A DNA stretch of 19,237 bases from JASFWK01 sp050049355 (lineage in GTDB: Bacteria; Chloroflexota; Anaerolineae; B4-G1; DUEL01): the NCBI GenBank assembly GCA_050049355.1, contig JASFWK010000032.1, forward strand, positions 1-19,237, in the 5' to 3' direction. Under the pieces are notes generated by a model. It did no database searches and was not told the origin of the DNA. It saw nothing but the letters and a program-made list of their open reading frames with translations. Each line of letters starts with the position of its first letter. Within the stretch, counting starts at the first letter, position 1. This document shows, one piece after another, positions 1 to 7,616 of the stretch. Position numbers and translations under genes: made by a program.

Positions 1-1
1 A

Positions 2-886
2 CTCGCTCAGCAGGCTGGCGGTCAAGTCACGGAGCCTACGTTGGCGGATGTGCTGAGGGACGATCAACCCTTGCAGCCCAATAACTGGGGTCCGGTTCTC
101 CGCAAGGCCGATCCTCGTACCATCATCCCCGAGCGCCCGCGTCTCGATGTTGTCACCTATACCGTTCAGGCGGGGGACACTGTCCAGGCGATTGCCTCGC
201 GGTTTGGACTGGACCCGACAACCATTATGTGGTCCAACCCGGCTGTGGAGGACGCGCCTGACCTTTTGCATGTCGGCCAGGAGATTGTGATTCTCCCGAT
301 CGACGGAGCCCGCCATACCGTTGAGGAGGGTGATACGCTGGAGTCCATCGCCGAGGAGTACAGCGTGGATGTCTCGGCGGTCGTGGACTGCGAGTACAAC
401 CATCTGAATCCGGAGAGTCTTGCCATAGAGCCGGAGATGGAGCTGGTCATACCTGGTGGTGAGAAGCCCTATGTCCCCCGGGTGGTCACGAGTTACACTG
501 GCCCGATTCCCGAGGGGGCGCGTGGCACGGGGCTCTTCCAGTGGCCGGTTCTGGGCTACATCAGCCAAGGGTACTGGTATGGTCACCGGGCACTGGATGT
601 GGCTGCGCCTATCGGCACAGCAGTGCGAGCGACCGATGGCGGCTTCGTCAGTTTCGCCGGCTGGACCGATGTAGGGTATGGCTATCTAGTGGTCATCGAC
701 CACGCCAACGGTTTTGCCACCTATTACGCTCACCTGAGCAACTTCTATGTCACTGCAGGGCAAGCGGTGGATAGGGGGCAGGTCATCGCCGCCGTAGGTT
801 CCACCGGGCACTCCACTGGGCCGCACTTGCACTTCGAGATCCGCTACGACTACATCCAGCAGAACCCCCGAGCGTATCTGCCCTAG
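2..886 (+). CDS. LysM-domain M23 metallopeptidase (5' end cut off by the window)
   Basis: A probable extracytoplasmic peptidoglycan endopeptidase. The frame is open to the left edge, so the TTG at 41 is probably not the true start and a signal or anchor segment is likely missing. Numbered from that TTG, two LysM repeats lie at about residues 38-86 and 91-138 (YTVQAGDT and HTVEEGDT openings) and would bind glycan chains. An M23 (LytM/NlpD-type) domain covers about 166-281. All expected zinc and catalytic residues are visible: HxxxD (His182, Asp186), the YAHL histidine (His231) and GPHLHFE (His262, His264). It is therefore likely to be an active enzyme rather than a degenerate NlpD/EnvC-type activator. 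The gene ends at TAG 884-886 and converges on the glycosyltransferase gene, with a long hairpin just after the stop. The family assignment is secure; the cleavage specificity cannot be read. Confidence 0.93.
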   Translation, partial: LAQQAGGQVTEPTLADVLRDDQPLQPNNWGPVLRKADPRTIIPERPRLDVVTYTVQAGDTVQAIASRFGLDPTTIMWSNPAVEDAPDLLHVGQEIVILPIDGARHTVEEGDTLESIAEEYSVDVSAVVDCEYNHLNPESLAIEPEMELVIPGGEKPYVPRVVTSYTGPIPEGARGTGLFQWPVLGYISQGYWYGHRALDVAAPIGTAVRATDGGFVSFAGWTDVGYGYLVVIDHANGFATYYAHLSNFYVTAGQAVDRGQVIAAVGSTGHSTGPHLHFEIRYDYIQQNPRAYLP

Positions 887-929
887 CACTGCTGCCCAGG
901 TCGGCCGACCTGGGCATAGTGCAGCAGTG
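887..929. terminator. Long hairpin between convergent genes, candidate bidirectional terminator
   Basis: The centre is a loopless perfect 22-bp palindrome (GCCCAGGTCGG followed by its complement). It is flanked by a further complementary pair, CACTGCTG (887-894) and CAGCAGTG (922-929), with a 6-nt bulge (ATAGTG) on the right side only. It begins directly after the M23 stop codon and lies 44 bp from the glycosyltransferase stop. There is no T-tract on either side, so intrinsic termination is inferred from position and stem strength only. Confidence 0.5.
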
Positions 930-933
930 AGAC

Positions 934-964
934 GGGCGGAACCGTTTGCCTCACCGCCCTCTTC
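934..964 (+). terminator. Short GC hairpin followed by T/C-rich sequence
   Basis: GGGCGG (934-939) pairs with CCGCCC (954-959) across a 14-nt loop and is followed by TCTTC. It is weaker than the preceding palindrome and may act as a second stop for plus-strand transcription. The 14-nt loop and interrupted T-tract keep confidence low. Confidence 0.25.
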
Positions 965-972
965 TGAGTTCC

Positions 973-1716
973 TTACCTCCGGCTTCTCCAGATCCTCCAG
1001 ACCATTTGCAGAAACCTAAGTGTGTCTTTGAGAGGATGGAAGTAGCTGGGCTTGCCGATCCCGTAGATTGTGCGGATGGCGACCCACGCGATCGGTACGT
1101 CCATGCGTACCGCCTCCGCGATCATCTCCACCTCCATCTCAAAACCCGTGCTGGTCAGCTGGAGTTGCTCCAAGAAGGGGCGGGTGAGCAGGCGGTAGCC
1201 GCTTTGGTTGTCTGTGATGTGCCTGCCCAGGGCCTTGGAGAGAAGCCACGCCCCCAAGGGACTCGACCACCAGCGGGGCCATGGCATCTGGGAGAACTCG
1301 CGCTCTCCTATGATCAGATCCCCCGCTCCGGCCTCCAGGGCTGCCAGGAACTTGGGAATCTCCGCCGGGTCATGCTGTCCGTCGGCGTCAAGCGTCAGCA
1401 CCGCGTCATAGTCGTGCTCCATCGCCCACGCGAACCCGGTCTGCAGCGCTGCTCCCTTCCTCCGATTCTGAGAGTGACGCACGACGGTGGCGCCCGCCGC
1501 CTCGGCCACCTCGGCGGTCCCATCGGTGGAACCATCGTCCACCACCAGGACGGGCAGATGACTCCGCGCCTCCGCGACGATAGGGCCGATGCGCGTGGCC
1601 TCGTTCCAGGCCGGAATCAAGGCCAATACGCGATTGGTGTTTCTCCGCGGGGAGGATGGTGCCAACTCCTCAGTTGGGCTCGTGGTCTCATTCCTTGCTC
1701 GTTCCTCCAGCTCCAT
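973..1716 (-). CDS. Family 2 glycosyltransferase, DPM1/polyprenyl-phosphate-sugar-synthase-like
   Basis: A 247-aa GT-A-fold transferase that probably moves a sugar from a nucleotide donor to a polyprenyl phosphate or similar acceptor at the inner face of the membrane. Visible motifs are the N-terminal nucleotide-binding strand with ALIPAWNE (32-39), VVDDGSTDGT (58-67), the metal-binding DAD of TLDADGQH (Asp110, Asp112), NQSGYRLL (170-177) and a basic C-terminus. There is no C-terminal membrane pair, so it is a soluble or peripheral DPM1-type protein rather than a GtrB-type one. The first 25 or so residues are polar and low-complexity and precede the fold. The ATG at 1716 has GGAGGAG about 9 nt upstream. 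The gene stands alone, divergent from pbpC and convergent with the M23 gene. Sugar and acceptor are not readable from sequence. Confidence 0.88.
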   Translation of the reverse strand: MELEERARNETTSPTEELAPSSPRRNTNRVLALIPAWNEATRIGPIVAEARSHLPVLVVDDGSTDGTAEVAEAAGATVVRHSQNRRKGAALQTGFAWAMEHDYDAVLTLDADGQHDPAEIPKFLAALEAGAGDLIIGEREFSQMPWPRWWSSPLGAWLLSKALGRHITDNQSGYRLLTRPFLEQLQLTSTGFEMEVEMIAEAVRMDVPIAWVAIRTIYGIGKPSYFHPLKDTLRFLQMVWRIWRSRR

Positions 1717-1949
1717 TGGCTGCTCGCTCCTCCAACTCCGTCTAGAATACCTGGCGGCGCTGTGGAGATCTAGAGCGCGTCCAGATCCAGCGGAACCGCC
1801 AGGGCGATTGGGGTCTTGAGACGTATTCCGATTCGGCTGTTGCCGTTTATCTCAGAGCTGATGATATCACAAACGGAGCCCATGGGCAAAGCGAGGACGG
1901 TGGGGTTCTTGACCGCGGGCTTCTGCGCTCTCCCACCCCATACGCGAAG

Positions 1950-1993
1950 GGCCGGGGATATCGTCGTCGCGCATCCTGCCGACATCCCCGGCC
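1950..1993. repeat. Inverted repeat, 10-bp perfect arms, 24-nt loop
   Basis: GGCCGGGGAT (1950-1959) is matched by ATCCCCGGCC (1984-1993), with a possible inner GTCG/CGAC pairing in the loop. Neither side has a T-tract, so a classic terminator is unlikely. In a minus transcript starting near 2038 it would lie in the glycosyltransferase leader. It could be an RNA hairpin or a spaced operator. Confidence 0.4.
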
Positions 1994-2044
1994 ATCTTCA
2001 AAGAAGGAGGAGAAGAAGAGATACTACCCACCTCTTCGCTTGTT

Positions 2045-2073
2045 ATTATACATCCTTCTCGCCTCTTTGACTT
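2045..2073 (-). promoter_or_regulatory. Possible promoter for the glycosyltransferase gene
   Basis: On the minus strand a perfect TATAAT (2045-2050) has AAGTCA (3 of 6 matches to TTGACA) 17 bp upstream (2068-2073). It points toward the glycosyltransferase and would give a leader of about 320 nt. The -10 is strong and the -35 weak. Confidence 0.35.
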
Positions 2074-2119
2074 GACGAGATTCATACGCTTCTCATACGG
2101 GAACCCTACGCTTGTCCTC

Positions 2120-2148
2120 TTGTCATCTATCCGCATTCGCCTTAGAAT
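2120..2148 (+). promoter_or_regulatory. Promoter of pbpC (TTGTCA-N17-TAGAAT)
   Basis: TTGTCA (2120-2125) and TAGAAT (2143-2148) each differ from the sigma-70 consensus at one position and are exactly 17 bp apart. Transcription would begin around 2155, within a few bases of the pbpC ATG at 2158. The short stretch before the ATG (AGGCCGGCG) contains no Shine-Dalgarno sequence, which fits a leaderless message. Confidence 0.65.
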
Positions 2149-2157
2149 AGGCCGGCG

Positions 2158-4653
2158 ATGCGGAGGAAGAAGACCGTATGCATTCTGGCTGTCCTGCTGG
2201 CTGCAGTCGTCGCGGCCCGCGTGCTGGTCGGGGAGTGGCTGCTGGCTGACCTACCCTCCCCCGACCTTCTCTATGAACGGCGGATGGGCCTTTCCTCTCG
2301 CATCCTTGACCGACGCGGTCGCCTTCTCTACGAGATCGCCGATCCGCATGCTGGCTACCATACGCCGGTCGCACTGGATGAGATCCCCTCGTACTGCCAG
2401 AAGGCCACCATCGCCGCCGAGGACGCCGATTTCTATGCCAACCCTGGTGTGGATGTGGGCGGCATCATCCGTGCCCTCCTGATCAATCTGCGGGGTGGGG
2501 AGGTGCTGGCCGGCGGTTCGACCATCACCCAGCAGCTAGCCCGCAATCTTCTCCTTGATCCACAGGAGCGGACCGAGCGGACGCTGACCCGGAAGCTGCG
2601 CGAATCCATCTTGGCCTGGCGCATTGCCCGCACCTACACCAAGGACGAGGTGCTGAGCCTCTACCTGAATGAGGTCTATTACGGCAATCTGGCCTACGGG
2701 ATCCAGGCAGCCGCCCGCACCTACTTCGGCAAAGAAGCTGCAGAGTTGGACCTGGCTGAGTGTGCGCTGCTAGCCGGCCTCCCTCAATCTCCGTACACCT
2801 ACGATCCTTTGATGGACCTCGAGGCAGCGCGGCATCGACAGCAGGTGGTGCTCGACCTCCTGGCCAAGGAGGGGTATATCACAGGCGTGCAGGCCCATCT
2901 GGCTGGCCAGGAGCGGCTTCACTTTGCTCCGGCTTCTTTCCCCATTGAGGCTCCGCATTTCGTGATGTACGTCCGCGCCTGGCTGGAGCAGGAATTCGGT
3001 TTGGAGACTCTCCACACCGAGGGTTTGGTGGTCACCACGACCCTTGACCTGGACCTGCAGCAGACCGCCGAGCGAATGGTCCGCCGACATTTGAATCGAT
3101 TGGCTCAGGCGGGAGAGGGCAGTTCCTTCCACAACGTCAACAACGCCGCGCTGGTGGCTCTGGATCCCCACAATGGCCAGATCCTCGCGATGGTGGGCAG
3201 CCCTGACTACTTCAATCCTGCCATTGATGGCGCGGTCAATGCGGCACTCGCTCTGCGCCAGCCAGGGTCGGCCATCAAGCCGGTGACCTACGGCGCTGCC
3301 TTCGACCCCCGTCGGGAGCGTCCTCTCACCCCCGCTTCGGTGGTGTTGGACGTGCGGACCGCTTTCCCCACGCGCGAAGGGCAGCCCTATGTTCCCGTCA
3401 ACTACGATCGTCGCTTTCACGGGCCGGTTTCGGCCCGTGAGGCATTGGCTTGCTCCTACAACGTCCCGGCGGTGCGGGTGTTGCAGGAGGTGGGAGTGGA
3501 CCGGATGGTCGCGCTGGCTGGTGACCTGGGCCTCTCCTCCTTCGGCACGGGGGAAGGGTTCGGGCTGGCGCTGACACTGGGGGGTGGAGAGGTGCAGCTT
3601 CTGGAATTGACCTCTGCCTATGCCGCCCTTGCGAACGGGGGTCGGCGAGTGGAGCCCTATGGTGTGCTGGAAGTGAGAGACGCAGAGGGCAGAATGCGCT
3701 ACGGCACACGCTCTGGCCTCGGCACCCAGGTCCTGGATCCCCGTGTGGTGTACTTGATAACTGACATTCTGGCTGACAATGAGGCTCGCGCCCCGGCCTT
3801 CGGTCCCAGCAGTGTCCTCTCCCTCTCGCGCCCGGCGGCCGCCAAGACCGGCACGTCGTCCGATTGGCGGGACAACTGGACACTTGGATATACGCCGCAG
3901 TTGGTTGCCGGTGTGTGGGCGGGAAACGCCGACGGGCAGCCGATGATTCGGGTCTCCGGGGTGGAAGGGGCGGGTCCCATCTGGCACGACTTCATGGAGG
4001 CAGCGCTCCGGGGGCGGCCGGTGGTGGCCTTCGCGGAGCCGCAAGGGCTGGAACGGGTGCGGGTCTGTGCTCTCTCTGGACTCCTACCCACTCCTTACTG
4101 CTTGCGGACGCGGACGGAACTTTTCATCGCCGGTACCGCCCCGACGCAAGCGGACGATTGGTATCGCCCAGTGGAGTTGGATGCAGCGACAGGCCTGGTG
4201 GCGAACTCAGAGACTCCCCCGGAGCGAGTGATGGAAGATGTATACGTATTCCCGCCGATAGAGGCCTGGGAGTGGGCCCGGGAAAACGACTGGCCCTTGC
4301 CTCCTGTCCCGGCGTCTGGGGCTGCGGAGTTGGCTTCCGAGGATGGGGGTCCAGATGCTGCTGACAGCCAGCTGGTGATTGTGTCACCCGATCCTGGAAC
4401 TGTCTATCGCATCTCTCAGGTGGTGCCTGCCGCGTACCAGTCCATCCGCGTCGCGGCCCGTCCCGCTGAGGGCGTGGTCGCCATAGAGGTGACGCTTTAC
4501 GTGGACGGGGAGCCGCTAACGAGGCTGACCGCGCCGCCCTATGAGACCTTCTGGCAATTGTCTCCTGGTGACCACATCTTCACGGCGCAGGGACTCGATG
4601 ATGGAAGATATCCCCTGCAGAGCGCCTCCGTGACGATCCAGGTCCTTCCATAG
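2158..4653 (+). CDS. pbpC: Penicillin-binding protein 1C-like bifunctional peptidoglycan synthase
   Basis: An 831-aa class A PBP that polymerises lipid II and cross-links peptides outside the membrane. Residues 6-29 form the single N-terminal membrane anchor. The GT51 domain (about 45-240) shows EDADFYANPGVD (88-99, catalytic Glu88; Asn95 replaces the frequent His), GGSTITQQLARN (119-130), the KLRES glutamate (Glu149) and LNEVYYG (170-176). The transpeptidase domain (about 325-620) has SAIK (Ser371, Lys374), SYN (433-435) and KTGT (563-566), so both sites look intact. Residues 636-680 carry the CxLSGLLPTxxC segment seen in PBP1C proteins, and 738-831 form a beta-rich BiPBP_C-like tail. This tail separates it from PBP1A/1B. 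The hydrolase-fold lipoprotein gene follows 79 bp downstream on the same strand. The upstream promoter implies leaderless initiation at this ATG. Confidence 0.93.
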   Translation: MRRKKTVCILAVLLAAVVAARVLVGEWLLADLPSPDLLYERRMGLSSRILDRRGRLLYEIADPHAGYHTPVALDEIPSYCQKATIAAEDADFYANPGVDVGGIIRALLINLRGGEVLAGGSTITQQLARNLLLDPQERTERTLTRKLRESILAWRIARTYTKDEVLSLYLNEVYYGNLAYGIQAAARTYFGKEAAELDLAECALLAGLPQSPYTYDPLMDLEAARHRQQVVLDLLAKEGYITGVQAHLAGQERLHFAPASFPIEAPHFVMYVRAWLEQEFGLETLHTEGLVVTTTLDLDLQQTAERMVRRHLNRLAQAGEGSSFHNVNNAALVALDPHNGQILAMVGSPDYFNPAIDGAVNAALALRQPGSAIKPVTYGAAFDPRRERPLTPASVVLDVRTAFPTREGQPYVPVNYDRRFHGPVSAREALACSYNVPAVRVLQEVGVDRMVALAGDLGLSSFGTGEGFGLALTLGGGEVQLLELTSAYAALANGGRRVEPYGVLEVRDAEGRMRYGTRSGLGTQVLDPRVVYLITDILADNEARAPAFGPSSVLSLSRPAAAKTGTSSDWRDNWTLGYTPQLVAGVWAGNADGQPMIRVSGVEGAGPIWHDFMEAALRGRPVVAFAEPQGLERVRVCALSGLLPTPYCLRTRTELFIAGTAPTQADDWYRPVELDAATGLVANSETPPERVMEDVYVFPPIEAWEWARENDWPLPPVPASGAAELASEDGGPDAADSQLVIVSPDPGTVYRISQVVPAAYQSIRVAARPAEGVVAIEVTLYVDGEPLTRLTAPPYETFWQLSPGDHIFTAQGLDDGRYPLQSASVTIQVLP

Positions 4654-4732
4654 AGAGAATCTCCCGATCCGCTGCAGCTTGCCACTGGTCGGCTGAGCAT
4701 TGCGATGAGCTTGTCGGAAGAGGTGAAGAATA

Positions 4733-5518
4733 GTGAAGCGAACGGTACCCATTGAGCTGCTTCTGGCCCTGGCAGTGGGGCTTATGGCCTGCACGGGCGG
4801 GGGAAGTCCTCCCGCGACCGCCACTGCTCCCAGCCAAGTGCGCGTCACCACACGGCCGACCGCCACTCCCTCCCCGTCAGCCAACTTCCGGATCCTTGCC
4901 ATCTCCGCCCGCGATGGGACAGCGCTGGTGGGGGCTTACTACCCCGCAGAGCCCGCTCCCGCGCCTGGGGTACTCTTGCTGCATATGGCAGGCAGTCAGA
5001 AGGAGAGCTGGGCTCCTTTTGCCACGCGGCTGCAGGAGGCGGGATACGCCGCGTTGGCCCTGGATCTGCGGGGGCACGGCGAGAGTGGGGGGGAGAGTGA
5101 GTGGGCTGCTATGCCGGACGATGTAGCCGAAGCGTGGGCAGCTCTGATCGCCCAGCCGGAGGTGGATGCTCACCCGGGGGCCATCGTGGGAGCCGGTGTC
5201 GGAGCCAATCTGGCGCTGATTGCGGCCGCCGACGAACCGACAGTATTGGCAGCGGCGCTTCTCTCTCCGGAACTGGAGGAGTGGGGGCTGGAAATTGAGG
5301 AGGCTATGGTTGCCTATGGAGAGCGGCCGATCCTCATCGTAGCCAGCCAAGACGATCTTCCCGCCGCTGAGTCTGCTCAAAGGCTGGCCGAGATGGCGCG
5401 GGGTTCCCCGGCGTTGGCCCTCTATCCTGGCGCCGGCCACGGGACCGACATATTCGGGTCTCAACCTGACCTAGCCAATCTGATCCTGAGCTGGCTGAGG
5501 ACGCATCTCAGCTCCTAA
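4733..5518 (+). CDS. Alpha/beta-hydrolase-fold lipoprotein with the nucleophile serine apparently missing
   Basis: A 261-aa predicted lipoprotein. A signal peptide ends in the lipobox LMAC (Cys20), followed by a Thr/Pro/Ser-rich linker to about residue 50 and a dienelactone-hydrolase-like fold (about 52-259). Visible are the oxyanion-side strand LLLHMAG (81-87), DLRGHGESGG (111-120), the acid region VASQDD (203-208) and the histidine loop GAGHGTD (233-239, His236). The nucleophile elbow, normally G-x-S-x-G, reads GAGVG (153-157), with Gly155 encoded by GGT where serine is expected. It is either a binding or scaffold pseudo-enzyme or a product of a recent AGT-to-GGT change. The start is GTG 4733 with AGAGGTGA 6 nt upstream. 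Co-transcription with pbpC is plausible, and Lgt in this window would lipidate it. The substrate is unknown. Confidence 0.85.
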   Translation: MKRTVPIELLLALAVGLMACTGGGSPPATATAPSQVRVTTRPTATPSPSANFRILAISARDGTALVGAYYPAEPAPAPGVLLLHMAGSQKESWAPFATRLQEAGYAALALDLRGHGESGGESEWAAMPDDVAEAWAALIAQPEVDAHPGAIVGAGVGANLALIAAADEPTVLAAALLSPELEEWGLEIEEAMVAYGERPILIVASQDDLPAAESAQRLAEMARGSPALALYPGAGHGTDIFGSQPDLANLILSWLRTHLSS

Positions 5519-5520
5519 GA

Positions 5521-5552
5521 CCTGAAATCTCCGCTCAACGGGAGTCTTCAGG
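5521..5552. terminator. Hairpin between convergent genes
   Basis: CCTGAA (5521-5526) pairs with TTCAGG (5547-5552), with an inner CTCC/GGAG stem (5529-5532 with 5541-5544) separated by a 2x2 mismatch. It starts 3 bp after the hydrolase stop and overlaps the stop codon of the convergent universal stress gene. No T-run is present, so a terminator role is inferred from position. Confidence 0.4.
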
Positions 5553-6414
5553 CACAGCTACCCTGAGTCTGAGATGTCGTTCTTTCAGAGACGCCAGTGA
5601 GATCGATTACGAGCACTGGGCGGTTGATTGCCAGGAGGATATCCGCCCGAAGGTCGTCAATCAAACTCTCATTCAGGCCCGGGGTCACGTGCGAGCCGAT
5701 CACGAGCAAGTCATATTGCCCCTCCCGAGCTTCGGCGATGATCTCGTCCACCACCAAGCCGTGGCGGACCACCGCGCGGACGGGGATCCCCTCTGCCGTC
5801 AGCAAGCTTAGCATCCGGCTGAGATGGCGCCCTTCCCGCGAGTCCCGTTGGATCAACTCGTCTGCCTCTGCCTCTAAGTCATCTAAGAGGGCATCCTCAG
5901 CCATTGGCAACTGGGACATCACGTGGAGAATGGTCATCGATGCTCCCAGCGCGTTCGCCAACCGGCCGCTGAACCGAACGGTCTCCTCGCTGGCGGGACC
6001 GGCTGCAGAGCAGACCAGGAACCGCTTCGGCGATCGAAAGGGCCCTTTGACGACCAATACGGAGGCAGGCACGTGCCCGGTGACGTGAAGAGCCGTCGAT
6101 CCCAAGAGAAGCCGCACAATCCCCCGTCGCCCCCGACTACCGATTACGACCAGGTCGTAGAGGGCGGTGCGGGCCTGTTCGACCACGGCCTCGCGCATTC
6201 GGCCGATCCGTCTGTGAATGGCTACCTCGACCCCGCTCGTTTCGAGCCGGGCAGCTACTTCTGCAGCCAGTTGCTCTGCCTCCTCCTCCAATTCGCCTCC
6301 ACCTACGACCAGGATGTCGACGGCGCTCGCTGCTGCCTGTGCGAAGTGGAGTCCGAGGTCCAGCGCCCGAGTTGTATAAGAAGAACCGTTGGTGCAGAGC
6401 AACATCCTCATCAT
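5548..6414 (-). CDS. Tandem universal stress protein (two UspA domains)
   Basis: About 288 aa with two Usp domains: residues about 2-125 (opening MRMLLCTNGS) and about 128-275 (opening KRFLVCSAAG). The first keeps the ATP-binding signature G-2x-G-9x-GS (GSRG, nine residues, GS; about 92-106). The second has GSHVTPGLNESL in that place and lacks the GS, so probably only one domain binds nucleotide. The proposed start is the ATG at 6414, which has GAGGGGG 6 nt upstream and fits the family N-terminus. A GTG at 6429 would add five residues and overlap the upstream stop by 4 bp (GTGA). Either way the gene is translationally coupled to the Na/Pi-like transporter gene. Usp proteins next to transporters are often proposed to sense energy state; that role here is inferred. 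Confidence 0.88.
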   Translation of the reverse strand: MMRMLLCTNGSSYTTRALDLGLHFAQAAASAVDILVVGGGELEEEAEQLAAEVAARLETSGVEVAIHRRIGRMREAVVEQARTALYDLVVIGSRGRRGIVRLLLGSTALHVTGHVPASVLVVKGPFRSPKRFLVCSAAGPASEETVRFSGRLANALGASMTILHVMSQLPMAEDALLDDLEAEADELIQRDSREGRHLSRMLSLLTAEGIPVRAVVRHGLVVDEIIAEAREGQYDLLVIGSHVTPGLNESLIDDLRADILLAINRPVLVIDLTGVSERTTSQTQGSCA

Positions 6415-6425
6415 GGGATACCCCC

Positions 6426-7478
6426 TCACAACAGAATGAGCAGCGCAGGGACGATGAAGACAAACCCCAAGAAGATGGCGAAGTTCCTGGGACCGCGAAT
6501 GATCCAGGTCAGTGCATCCGAGATGACCCGCTCATAGGGCCTGTAGACCAGCAGGATGATGATTAGAGAGATCAAGGTTGCGCAGATCATGTGAGTCATC
6601 ACCACAGTGATCCCTCGGGGATCTCCGAGTAACACTCCCGCTACCAATGTGTCTACGAAAGTGGAGATATTTGCTCCCAGAATGTATGGGATGATATTCT
6701 CGCGGCGCATATACCCGCGAGCGGAGAGAGGGACCAAGATACCTACGGAGATGGAGACGGACATCGTAACCAGGGTGATGGCCAAGCCCATCAGGAACAT
6801 CACCTCGGGGCGGTAGATCAGTCGTGGGGTCTGCTCAAAGCCTGTTCTCTCCAATCGGATCTCTGGTAAAGCCCGATCGAAGAATCGAAAGCTGAGTGCA
6901 ACCAATCCTATCCCGACCAGAAACAACGCATAGGAGGGGAGAAGAGCCGCAAGGGGCTTGACCAGTGGGTCCAATCCTCGCCCGAGGGTGACTGTCAACC
7001 CGTCCAGGGCGCGGATGGAGATGCGATCCAACCACCCTCTGTCAAGGACTGCCACCCCCATCGGGAGCGTCAGCAACTGGATCGAACTGGTGAGCAGCAG
7101 AGAGAGCACACCTGTCGTGACCGCGGTCCGACGCTCGTGTCCCTGCAGAGCGTACACGACTCCGATCAGCAGTACGGTGAATGAGGCGCCCAATCGGGAC
7201 CCGGCCACCATTGTAAACGCCTGAGCGGGGTACAGAGCCCCGGCGCTCAACAGGGCCAGCGCGGCGGCCGCCACGGGCGAGCCGCTTAGAACAAGGCAGG
7301 CCATCAGCCAGCCGAAGCCCATGCTGTTCGCGGTGTTGGTGATCCGCAAATGGCCTGTCAAGAGCGGCTTCAGTCCCCCAGCCCCCTCTTTCATCAGTCC
7401 GAGGGAGAAAACGAAGAGCATGAAGCCGAGGAGACCGAATGCGATTTGCTTGCCTCCGGGGCGTCTGCTTTGCCGCAT
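6426..7478 (-). CDS. Divergent Na/Pi-cotransporter-like (NptA/PF02690-type) membrane protein
   Basis: A 350-aa integral membrane protein with about nine hydrophobic segments and the inverted two-repeat layout of the Na/phosphate cotransporter family. Repeat 1 starts with LLGFMLFVFSLGLMKEG (16-32), then a segment at 56-80 and GSRLGAS (93-99). Repeat 2 runs through 225-310 with GANISTFVDTL (268-278). The family normally has QSSS and GANIGTT motifs in both repeats for Na and phosphate. Here the QSSS positions read LSGSP (64-68) and SVSIS (240-244), and the first GANIGTT reads GSRLGAS. Phosphate transport should therefore not be assumed. The start is ATG 7478 with GGAG and AGG elements upstream. 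The stop overlaps or abuts the Usp start; the HD gene lies 138 bp upstream on the same strand. Confidence 0.8.
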   Translation of the reverse strand: MRQSRRPGGKQIAFGLLGFMLFVFSLGLMKEGAGGLKPLLTGHLRITNTANSMGFGWLMACLVLSGSPVAAAALALLSAGALYPAQAFTMVAGSRLGASFTVLLIGVVYALQGHERRTAVTTGVLSLLLTSSIQLLTLPMGVAVLDRGWLDRISIRALDGLTVTLGRGLDPLVKPLAALLPSYALFLVGIGLVALSFRFFDRALPEIRLERTGFEQTPRLIYRPEVMFLMGLAITLVTMSVSISVGILVPLSARGYMRRENIIPYILGANISTFVDTLVAGVLLGDPRGITVVMTHMICATLISLIIILLVYRPYERVISDALTWIIRGPRNFAIFLGFVFIVPALLILL

Positions 7479-7616
7479 TCTTACCTACCACTCCTTCCGC
7501 AGTTCGGTGCTCAGACCTTTCGGATTGCCGGGATGCTTTTGGCAATGAGTCTGTCCTTCCGCAACAACCACCCGTCTGAGCTTGGGCACTTCGCGGGGCC
7601 TATAGGGGGGGACTAT

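Larger units (their letters stand above)
1717..2157. other. 441-bp divergent intergenic region between the glycosyltransferase and pbpC
   Basis: No convincing gene. Short frames exist on both strands (for example a 37-codon minus frame, 1770-1883) but lack a ribosome site. The spacer holds an inverted repeat at 1950-1993, a minus-strand TATAAT near 2045 and a plus-strand promoter just before pbpC, all listed separately. The pbpC-proximal third is more AT-rich than the coding DNA, as expected for a divergent promoter region. Confidence 0.6.

Noticed and set aside
946..1773. 275-codon plus-strand open frame
   Set aside because: It lies antisense to the glycosyltransferase, whose motifs (VVDDGSTDGT, DAD) are unmistakable. 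The plus frame has low-complexity Pro/Arg/Gly-rich sequence typical of the complement of GC-rich coding DNA.
1770..1883. 37-codon minus-strand frame before the glycosyltransferase (MGSVCDIISS...)
   Set aside because: No ribosome site or known family; codon use is mixed. It could only be rescued by conservation data.
2770..4044. 424-codon minus-strand open frame inside pbpC
   Set aside because: It is opposite the GT51 and transpeptidase domains and has no recognisable motif, so it is a shadow frame of GC-rich DNA.
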